The notes below the pieces were generated by a model. It did no database searches, was not told where the DNA came from, and saw nothing but the letters and a program-made list of their open reading frames with translations. The position numbers and the translations under genes are program-made. A stretch of 17,804 nt of DNA from JBMYXZ01 sp049608925 (lineage in GTDB: Bacteria > Pseudomonadota > Alphaproteobacteria > JAGOMX01), in contig JBMYXZ010000017.1 in assembly GCA_049608925.1 (NCBI GenBank), positions 1-17,804 of the forward strand. The letters are read 5' to 3'. Of the stretch, positions 1 to 5,937 are shown in pieces. Every line of letters starts with the position of its first letter. The stretch's first letter is position 1.

Positions 1-69
1 TTTCTGCAGCTGAGTATGCCTGAGAGTGGACTCCGTGAACAAGTCACGGAGCGTCTGAGTGTGGGGTAG
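1..69 (+). CDS. C-terminal tail of an unidentified ORF (partial, 5' cut by window edge)
   Basis: Frame 1 is open from the first base to a TAG at 67-69 and gives 22 residues ending in LREQVTERLSVG. The other two forward frames meet stops early. Nothing in so short a tail identifies a family. It lies on the same strand as the RTX gene 106 bp downstream, so a type I secretion component would be a natural guess, but the residues do not show it. The minus strand is also open over these bases, so the coding call is weak. Confidence 0.35.
   Translation, partial: FLQLSMPESGLREQVTERLSVG
31..51. repeat. Inverted repeat, 7-bp perfect stem
   Basis: CTCCGTG at 31-37 is the exact reverse complement of CACGGAG at 45-51, with a 7-base loop. 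It lies inside the reading frame that ends at 69 and is not followed by a T-run, so it does not look like an intrinsic terminator. It may be a chance coding-sequence hairpin. Confidence 0.3.
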
Positions 70-175
70 AAGGATGAAAAAATCCAGAAACACTCATTAC
101 AAAAAGTATTTCGAATTTTAGCTAATTTTAATGCTTACTTTATTCCTGATGACGGAAAATGGATGTTAGGGTGAA

Positions 176-2281
176 TTGCTAACTGAAGATCTAATGAATT
201 TGCAAGCACTGGTAAAGCACTATGTGGCTAAGCCAAATGAATTCGTAGAAGTCGATACTCCCAGCAGTCAAGAAGGATGGTTGCTAGTCGATGATCTCGT
301 GCAGGCCGAGCAAGAAAAAGCAGACCAGGGTGCCTCTAAGCAACAAGTTAAGGCATCTTATGTTGAGCTTGATGATGAGCTAACACGTCAAGATGGTGAT
401 CAGTCAGGGCCGGTTGTGGTTATTACCAATACAGCTACCAACGATGCAATTCTGCAGATGGAGGCAGGTCTGCTGGGGATAGGGGGCGATGATACCAGCA
501 TTACGATGGAATCTGACGCAACCGTGCAGGATGCACCAACGACCCTTGAAGAAATGTTGCAGAATGTTGTTGATGTTCAAGAAATAGATGTTGAGGAACA
601 AAAAACACTGGAAGATTATCAAGCCGATGCGCATGTAAGCGAAGGGTTTGACACTGATATTGTTCGCCTTCTGTTGGAAAAGCATACTCGCGAGCTTGAG
701 GAGCAACAAGATTTAGGTGCTCAAAGCCAAGGGGCTCAAAAGACGGCAAACTTCTTTGGCGAGCGCTTTTATAAGGAAGACTTCAGTATCAAGGCAAATA
801 ATACAGATACCCTTAAAAAAGACTTTAGTATGTCAGAAAATAGTGCTTCAGCGTCTGATTCAGTATCTGAGGGCTTTCAAGCTGTTGTTGATGGTTTTGA
901 TGCAGAAGTGCAAATTGAGCCGCAACAGAAGTTTGAACCCGAACCAGAGCCCGAACCAGAGCCCGAATCTATCAACAATGGCCCAACACTTGTCAGCTCT
1001 ATTGCTGATGTCACTGTGCGGGAAGGTAAAAGTAATAATATCGATGTATCATTGAATTTCACAGATGCTGATTTAGCCGCAGGTGACGCGCTAACCTATT
1101 CAGCTAAACTGAGTAATGGGAACCCTCTGCCCTCATGGTTATCTATTGATCCAGTCACAGGCGTTATTTCAGGGGCACCTGCAGATGGTGACAGCGGAAG
1201 TTACGATATTGTTATCACCGTTACCGATAGTGAAGGGGCAACCGCTTCAGACACATTTACGTATACCGTTCAGGATGTGATTTTTGGCACTGAAAATCAA
1301 GACTCTCTGACAGGTACACTGGGGGCAGATATTATTGAAGCCCTTGGGGATAATGATACAGTGTCTGGTGATTCAGCTGGCCACTTGCACACCCAAATAG
1401 CTGGTGACGATATTATTGAAGGCGGCGCCGGTAATGATGCGATCTATGGTGATGCGGCGTTCGATATGATGTATTCAGTTGGCGGTGATGACACGATCGA
1501 TGGCGGCAGTGGAAATGATGTCATAATAGGTGATGCTGGTGGTGCCACGGGCTCTGCATATGGTGGCTCTCTAGTTTCAAGTGTTGGTGGAGATGACATA
1601 ATTCACTCTGGCGATGGTGATGATGTTATCATAGGAGATGCCAAAAATTTCTTATGGTACGGCTCGAAAGGTGGCGACGACTATATTGATGCCGGGGCTG
1701 GGGATGACTTTATTTTTGGTGATTCAGGCTCGCACATGTTAGATACTTCTGAAGGTGGTGATGATACTATCTTGGGCGGTGCTGGCAACGATACGATTTT
1801 CGGTGATACAGGCGGCTCAGACAACGGCCTCGGTGGTGATGACTTTATCGATGGCGGCGCTGGAGTTGATACAGTATACGGCCAGTCTGGCGATGATACC
1901 ATTGTCTATGATGCTATTGATGCTTTGATGGATGGTGGCGCAGGCTTTGATACTTTGGACGTAAATGGTACGGGCCTGGTCGACCTTAACAACGTATCAA
2001 AAATTGAAAAAGTTGATTTGGATAATGGCCTATCGAACACAGTCAATCTGACCTCCAGTGATGTTTTAAGCATGGCGCCTACAAACAATACCCTTATTTT
2101 TGATGGCGATGGCTCGGATACGATTAATTTGGATACGGGCCAATGGGTGCTGGATAACAATGCGGCGCCTCCACCCCCAGGTGCAGTAGCTGGTGAATAC
2201 GAAACATATGTTAGTCAAACTGATGGTGCGATTGTTCAGATCGAAACAGGGGTAGCCGTAAACGTCAATGATCCCGGTTAA
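176..2281 (+). CDS. RTX calcium-binding protein with cadherin-like domain, type I secreted
   Basis: This 701-residue acidic protein is probably exported by a type I secretion system, then folds on binding Ca2+ and acts as a surface or extracellular adhesin-like protein. There is no Sec signal peptide. Residues 1-250 match no family I know. An EP-repeat linker (about 254-264) leads to a dystroglycan/cadherin-like Ig fold (about 268-366), recognisable from its LPSWLSIDPVTGVISGAP stretch. RTX repeats of the GGAGND type fill about 383-575. The C-terminus (about 576-701), with IEKVDLDNG, TLIFDGDGSDTINL, GQW and YETY, is typical of RTX type I secretion target domains. The start is uncertain: TTG 176 sits 4 nt after AGGG, while ATG 194 follows GAAGA; an in-frame stop at 167-169 bars anything earlier. 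No transporter genes are visible. The family is certain, the ligand unknown. Confidence 0.9.
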   Translation: MLTEDLMNLQALVKHYVAKPNEFVEVDTPSSQEGWLLVDDLVQAEQEKADQGASKQQVKASYVELDDELTRQDGDQSGPVVVITNTATNDAILQMEAGLLGIGGDDTSITMESDATVQDAPTTLEEMLQNVVDVQEIDVEEQKTLEDYQADAHVSEGFDTDIVRLLLEKHTRELEEQQDLGAQSQGAQKTANFFGERFYKEDFSIKANNTDTLKKDFSMSENSASASDSVSEGFQAVVDGFDAEVQIEPQQKFEPEPEPEPEPESINNGPTLVSSIADVTVREGKSNNIDVSLNFTDADLAAGDALTYSAKLSNGNPLPSWLSIDPVTGVISGAPADGDSGSYDIVITVTDSEGATASDTFTYTVQDVIFGTENQDSLTGTLGADIIEALGDNDTVSGDSAGHLHTQIAGDDIIEGGAGNDAIYGDAAFDMMYSVGGDDTIDGGSGNDVIIGDAGGATGSAYGGSLVSSVGGDDIIHSGDGDDVIIGDAKNFLWYGSKGGDDYIDAGAGDDFIFGDSGSHMLDTSEGGDDTILGGAGNDTIFGDTGGSDNGLGGDDFIDGGAGVDTVYGQSGDDTIVYDAIDALMDGGAGFDTLDVNGTGLVDLNNVSKIEKVDLDNGLSNTVNLTSSDVLSMAPTNNTLIFDGDGSDTINLDTGQWVLDNNAAPPPPGAVAGEYETYVSQTDGAIVQIETGVAVNVNDPG
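941..964 (+). repeat. Tandem 12-bp repeat coding the Glu-Pro linker
   Basis: GAACCAGAGCCC occurs twice in direct succession, flanked by imperfect copies (GAACCC before, GAATCT after). It encodes the EPEP linker between the N-terminal region and the Ig-like domain of the RTX protein. Such short in-frame repeats can expand or shrink by slippage. Confidence 0.8.
1322..1900 (+). repeat. RTX repeat array with a period of about 27 residues
   Basis: Residues 383-575 of the RTX protein contain eight block starts of the form G(A/D)D, at residues 383, 410, 437, 472, 500, 528, 554 and 572. The spacings are 27, 27, 35, 28, 28, 26 and 18. Each full block has two canonical nonapeptide-like turns (for example GGDDTIDGGSGNDVIIGD) followed by a variable stretch of about nine or more residues rich in Ser, Met, Tyr and Leu. 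Canonical RTX arrays run in steps of 9; here every third turn is replaced by a divergent loop. The repeats bind Ca2+ in a parallel beta-roll. Confidence 0.85.
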
Positions 2282-2305
2282 CAGCACATTTCAAAAATAT
2301 ACGAA

Positions 2306-2333
2306 TTGACAGAGGTGTATCCAACCGTATATG
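2306..2333 (+). promoter_or_regulatory. Candidate sigma-70 promoter of ald
   Basis: A perfect -35 box TTGACA (2306-2311) is followed after 16 bases by TATATG (2328-2333), a reasonable -10 box. It lies in the 86-bp gap between the RTX gene and ald and would start transcription roughly 25-30 bases before the ald ATG. This suggests ald is transcribed separately from the RTX gene. Confidence 0.55.
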
Positions 2334-2367
2334 AGTGAGTGTTAGTAATCTTATATAGGATACCTGA

Positions 2368-3483
2368 ATGATTATCGGAGTTCCAAAGGAAATCAAAAAC
2401 AACGAATATCGTGTTGGACTCGTACCTTCAAGCGTGCGAGAGCTGGTACATCATGGCCATGAAGTCGTCGTTGAGATGCTGGCAGGCCAGGGCATCGGGT
2501 TTGATGATGCCGCCTATGAGGCAGCAGGTGCAAAGATTTTGCCCACTGCCAAGGAAGTGTTTGACACAGCTGATATGATCGTCAAAGTCAAGGAGCCTCA
2601 GCTTAGCGAATGCGCCATGTTGCGCAAAGGTCAGATTCTGTTTACCTTCTTGCATTTGGCACCAGACCCCGAGCAAACCAAAGCTCTGGTTGATTCTGGC
2701 TGTCACGCTATTGCATATGAAACAGTTACAGACCGCTTTGGCAGGTTGCCTTTGTTGGCGCCTATGAGCGAAGTAGCTGGGCGTATGTCTGTGCAAGTCG
2801 GAGCTAATCATCTTGAAAAACTAAACGGCGGTGCAGGGATCCTGCTAGGCGGTGTTCCAGGGGTTGCACCAGGACGCGTTACCATTATCGGTGGTGGTGT
2901 TGTCGGTATGAATGCAGCGCGCATGGCTGTTGGTCTTGAAGCAGAAGTCGTGATCATTGATCGTTCTATCCAGCGTTTGCACGAGCTGGATCTACACTTT
3001 GGTCCAAAGATCAAAACCATTGCTCCAACGCGGGATTCTGTTGAAGAATATGTGACGACTTCAGATCTTGTTATCGGTGCCGTCTTGGTAGCCGGTGCGG
3101 CGGCCCCTCGCGTGGTGACACGAGATATGGTGTCCAAAATGCGCCCAGGGTCAGTGCTGGTTGACGTGGCAATTGACCAGGGTGGTTGTTTTGAAACCAG
3201 TAAGCCTACGACGCATACAGATCCAACATATGTGGTTGACGATGTCGTACATTACTGCGTGACCAACATGCCTGGTGCTGTTCCGCGCACGTCTGCAATT
3301 GCTTTGAACAATTCTACCTTGCGTTATGTTCTAAGCATTGCGGCTAATGGCTTTAAAGATGCATTGCGCAGCGATCTACATCTGCGGGAGGGATTGAACG
3401 TCTCGATGGGGCAGATCACCTATGAAGCTGTTGCTGAAGCTTTGAACATGGACTATAAGCCAGCCATGGAGATGTTGGCTTAA
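2368..3483 (+). CDS. ald: Alanine dehydrogenase
   Basis: It catalyses reversible NAD-dependent oxidative deamination of L-alanine to pyruvate and ammonium in the cytoplasm. The 371-residue length is normal for the family. The N-terminus [18 protein letters not shown] is the family signature. The known functional residues fall at the expected places: substrate-binding R15 and K75, catalytic H96 and D270. The Rossmann motif GGGVVG is at 175-180 and the acidic NAD-ribose ligand D198 lies in VVIIDRS. AGGA just upstream of ATG 2368 is the ribosome site. The gene stands alone, with its own candidate promoter before it and a terminator hairpin after it. The use of alanine as carbon and nitrogen source is inferred from the family. 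No oddities are seen. Confidence 0.97.
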   Translation: MIIGVPKEIKNNEYRVGLVPSSVRELVHHGHEVVVEMLAGQGIGFDDAAYEAAGAKILPTAKEVFDTADMIVKVKEPQLSECAMLRKGQILFTFLHLAPDPEQTKALVDSGCHAIAYETVTDRFGRLPLLAPMSEVAGRMSVQVGANHLEKLNGGAGILLGGVPGVAPGRVTIIGGGVVGMNAARMAVGLEAEVVIIDRSIQRLHELDLHFGPKIKTIAPTRDSVEEYVTTSDLVIGAVLVAGAAAPRVVTRDMVSKMRPGSVLVDVAIDQGGCFETSKPTTHTDPTYVVDDVVHYCVTNMPGAVPRTSAIALNNSTLRYVLSIAANGFKDALRSDLHLREGLNVSMGQITYEAVAEALNMDYKPAMEMLA

Positions 3484-3496
3484 GCCTGTTTCCCTG

Positions 3497-3520
3497 GTGG
3501 AGCCTGAAAGATGGCTCCAC
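3497..3520 (+). terminator. Probable terminator hairpin of ald, cut by the assembly gap
   Basis: GTGGAGCC (3497-3504) pairs perfectly with GGCTCCAC (3513-3520) across an 8-base loop, beginning 13 bases after the ald stop. The stem could extend at least one pair (G3496) into the run of N. The T-run expected after an intrinsic terminator would lie in the gap, so it cannot be confirmed. Confidence 0.6.
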
Positions 3521-3530
3521 NNNNNNNNNN
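3521..3530. other. Assembly gap (10 N)
   Basis: Ten unresolved bases directly abut the 3' arm of a perfect hairpin. A round run of ten N is often a scaffolding placeholder, so the true length may differ. Any promoter or ribosome site of the next gene could be partly missing. Confidence 0.95.
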
Positions 3531-3565
3531 TAGCCATAACTAGTATATCAACAAAATAAATATTG

Positions 3566-4135
3566 ATGGTGCAGGGAATGGTTCGGCAATTCGTTTGGGT
3601 GATAGTCTTTTCATTACTTCTTGTCACGCATGAAAGTGCTGCATACAATTTGCAAGCTGGGGCGGAAACATTGCATGTTGATATTCCGTCATCTTGGGCT
3701 TTAGGATCCAGCCGCGAGACATCCTCAGAAAAAATCTACAAATTTATCCCTTCGAACGTATCTATGCAAAACTGGGATCAGATGATTATTGTGCAGCAAA
3801 TCATTGATGCCGGTATGAAGACACCCGTTGATCATGCGAGCCAAATTCAGCAGGCCTATCAGGATTTTTATCAGTCAGTTGAAACCCACCCAGTTGGAAT
3901 GCGGAATGATTCAGGCTTTCCGACAACATTGTTGATTGCATCTTGTCTGAAAAGTGAAAGCGAGATGCATTACATCATGACAAAGATCATCAAAGGCAAG
4001 CGCAGCATGTTCGTTGTGCAGCGTCTGGTACGTTTTGATCCTAGCAAACAATTCATGCCTTCTCGTCGTGACTTTCGCGAAAATATTCTACCGATTATGC
4101 AAACAGCGCGGCTTTTGAAAGAAGATCGCGCCTAA
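3566..4135 (+). CDS. Secreted protein of unknown function
   Basis: The gene encodes about 189 residues. After a short basic start comes a hydrophobic segment (FVWVIVFSLLLV) ending in ESAA-YN, a plausible signal peptidase I site, so the mature protein is probably periplasmic or outer-membrane associated. The mature part is mixed alpha/beta in appearance, has a single Cys, no further membrane segments and no motif I recognise. Possible starts are TTG 3563, ATG 3566 and ATG 3578; the last leaves a tidier signal peptide, but none has a well-spaced ribosome site, perhaps because the nearby gap hides sequence. The 3' end overlaps the convergent antiporter gene by 48 bp. Function is not assigned. 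Confidence 0.7.
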   Translation: MVQGMVRQFVWVIVFSLLLVTHESAAYNLQAGAETLHVDIPSSWALGSSRETSSEKIYKFIPSNVSMQNWDQMIIVQQIIDAGMKTPVDHASQIQQAYQDFYQSVETHPVGMRNDSGFPTTLLIASCLKSESEMHYIMTKIIKGKRSMFVVQRLVRFDPSKQFMPSRRDFRENILPIMQTARLLKEDRA

Positions 4136-5425
4136 GGCCACAATTCCTAAGATATAGCAATAATGCACATTCAGCAGGATATCGATTGGTGAAGCGCCTG
4201 AAAAGGCCCCAGCCAGCAGTATTTGCGCACTGTAGGGCAAGATCCCTTGGAACACACAAGAGAAAATATCGATAAGGCCGGCAGATCGCCAAGCGGGGAT
4301 GTTGTTGCGTTTGGCAATTTGCCGTGCTGCATCGCCACAGATCAAGATAGCAACCGTGTTGATAGCCGTGCAAATGTCTGCAATGCTGACCAGAACGCTG
4401 ATGCCAAACTCGCCCGCACGTGCGGAATTTTCTTTGCCAGATAGCTTGCGTGTGATGCGCGCAATGACCTCGATCAGATAGTCTATGCCTCCTTGTTGGC
4501 GAACTAATTCTCCCAGGCCACCGATCATCATGGATAGATAGAATATCCAGCTCATGTCATCGAACCCTTTGAAGATTTTTTGGGCAAAGAATAACAAAGT
4601 AAAGTCCTCGATCATGACCAGACCAATGCCACCTGCCAATAGGATGCCTAGCAGCAGGACGATCAGAACGTCCATTCCAGTCAGCGCGAGGCCCAAGACC
4701 GCCACGTATGGCAGTATCTTTAGAAGGTGGTAGTCTCCAATGTCTCCTGCGCTGCCAGTTTCGCCTAATAGCAGCAGCACGATAACGGTAATGATAACGG
4801 CCGGCAAGGCGATTGCCGCATTAAAGCGGAACTTATCTTTCAATTCAGCTTGTTGGGTTTTGGCGGCCGCAATGGTGGTGTCAGAAATCATGGAGAGGTT
4901 GTCGCCAAACATGGCACCTCCTACAAGAGTGCCCATAGCTACAGGGACTGAGATCCCAGTTGATTCTGCGACCCCAAGGGCAATGGGGGCTACTGCAGCA
5001 ATTGTTCCCATAGCGCTGCCCATAGAGACCGAGATAAAAGCAGCACTGACAAAGATGCCAGGCAGCAACCATATGCCAGAGATAAACTGCAACGCAAAAT
5101 TAACCGTCGATTCAATGCCACCGATGGCCGCTGATACTTGGCTGAAGGCGCCCGCCAGCAGGTATATAAAGCACATCGTGATCATAGTGGGATTGCCAGC
5201 GCCGGTGATAAGGTCTCCCATACGGCCTTCCCAATCCTTGGGGGAAAGCAATAGGGCCAGGACGATAGCTGGTATGATTAAGACCGTCGGTGATACTTGA
5301 TAAAAGGGTTTATCATAACCGATGATTGATAAAGCAATTCCTGTGCCAACAAAGCAAAAGACAAATAGCAGCAAAGGAGTTAGGGCGATGGACGGTCTTC
5401 GCGTTACGATAGATTTGGGTTTCAT
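4088..5425 (-). CDS. NhaC-family Na+/H+ antiporter
   Basis: A 445-residue inner-membrane protein with about ten or more hydrophobic segments, expected to exchange Na+ for H+ for pH and sodium homeostasis. The motif GGAMFGDNLSMISDTT (about 169-184) corresponds to the conserved GDxxSxxSDTT signature of the NhaC family. A second conserved-looking region, IADICTAINTVAILICGD, lies in the C-terminal third. The ATG at 5425 is preceded by GTGGA with good spacing. The gene is divergent from a small secreted protein and converges on another, overlapping it by 48 bp at the 3' end. The substrate is inferred from the family; some NhaC-like proteins move other organic ions, so I give no gene symbol. Confidence 0.85.
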   Translation of the reverse strand: MKPKSIVTRRPSIALTPLLLFVFCFVGTGIALSIIGYDKPFYQVSPTVLIIPAIVLALLLSPKDWEGRMGDLITGAGNPTMITMCFIYLLAGAFSQVSAAIGGIESTVNFALQFISGIWLLPGIFVSAAFISVSMGSAMGTIAAVAPIALGVAESTGISVPVAMGTLVGGAMFGDNLSMISDTTIAAAKTQQAELKDKFRFNAAIALPAVIITVIVLLLLGETGSAGDIGDYHLLKILPYVAVLGLALTGMDVLIVLLLGILLAGGIGLVMIEDFTLLFFAQKIFKGFDDMSWIFYLSMMIGGLGELVRQQGGIDYLIEVIARITRKLSGKENSARAGEFGISVLVSIADICTAINTVAILICGDAARQIAKRNNIPAWRSAGLIDIFSCVFQGILPYSAQILLAGAFSGASPIDILLNVHYCYILGIVALGAIFFQKPRCLHNR

Positions 5426-5475
5426 AAATATCCACTGGAAATAAAAAATTTCTATATAATTGAATGCTAGCGCAG

Positions 5476-5492
5476 TTTACAGTGCTTGTAAA
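5476..5492. promoter_or_regulatory. Palindrome in the divergent intergenic region, candidate operator
   Basis: TTTACA (5476-5481) and TGTAAA (5487-5492) form a perfect inverted repeat around a 5-base centre, near the middle of the AT-rich gap between the NhaC-family gene and the small secreted protein. The size and symmetry resemble a dimeric regulator site. On the minus strand TGTAAA is followed 16 bases later by TTATAT, so the right position could also serve as part of a promoter for the antiporter. Confidence 0.4.
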
Positions 5493-5540
5493 ATTCTAAA
5501 AAGATGATAATTTTAGCATTATTTATTAAATTGGGTGTTT

Positions 5541-5927
5541 ATGATGTGTATTTTAAGATTATTGATAATGGTTTTACTGGTAGGGTTCTGTTCAGAGGCT
5601 TATGGTTCCAATCAAGATGCTTTCGAGACGTATGAAGAATGCGCTGAGGCTCTTTCAACACAAAAAAATATTAATATTCCGCTTGATGGGGATCTTTTCA
5701 TGAGATTGTTAAAAACTGATAGTGCCAAGCTTATCACGTGGAGTTCAAAGGCAAGCGCGCAAGCAATATACGGCGATGTTTACCAACATAGAAGTGGGAT
5801 AATGGTAAATATTCTTCTTCAGGCCTGTTCGCAAAAAAAGCTTAAGTATATTCCTACAAGAAGGATTAATGAATGGGCGATTTGCCATGTGGGGGCACTC
5901 GAGTACCAAATTGCATCTCTAAAGTAA
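5541..5927 (+). CDS. Small secreted protein of unknown function
   Basis: About 128 residues with a clear signal peptide: a hydrophobic stretch LRLLIMVLLVGFCSEAYG, cleaved probably after AYG. The mature part is about 105 residues, contains three Cys (in YEEC, LQAC and WAIC) and has no motif I know. Starts at GTG 5535, ATG 5541 and ATG 5544 are all possible; GGGTG at 5533-5537 spaces best to the ATG at 5544 or 5541. By eye the gene is AT-richer than its neighbours, with many AAA, ATT and AAT codons, which can indicate recent acquisition or weak selection. It ends 10 bp from the convergent DsbD-like gene, with no hairpin between. Confidence 0.65.
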   Translation: MMCILRLLIMVLLVGFCSEAYGSNQDAFETYEECAEALSTQKNINIPLDGDLFMRLLKTDSAKLITWSSKASAQAIYGDVYQHRSGIMVNILLQACSQKKLKYIPTRRINEWAICHVGALEYQIASLK

Positions 5928-5937
5928 TTTGGGCGTG

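Noticed and set aside
74..169. A short ATG frame (74-121, 15 codons) followed in the same frame by a hydrophobic stretch and a second stop, in line with the RTX frame
   Set aside because: Two stops interrupt it and the AAGG is directly against the ATG with no spacing. A broken signal sequence is possible but not supported by anything else.
717..1055. 112-codon open frame inside the RTX gene
   Set aside because: It is a second-frame shadow; its Asn-Pro-Gln-Ser repeat is just the EP-linker repeat read out of frame.
1322..1900. Periodic DNA pattern that might be read as a CRISPR-like or satellite array
   Set aside because: The period follows codons of the RTX repeats, the units differ at the DNA level, and there are no constant repeats with unique spacers.
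2808..3137. 109-codon open frame on the minus strand
   Set aside because: It is antisense to the alanine dehydrogenase coding region, whose catalytic residues are all in place.
4740..5300. 186-codon open frame on the plus strand
   Set aside because: It lies wholly antisense to the well-supported NhaC-family gene, and its product looks like a low-complexity shadow translation.
5928..5937. Possible shared terminator between the small secreted protein and the DsbD-like gene
   Set aside because: Only 10 bp separate the stop codons and no inverted repeat or T-run is present.
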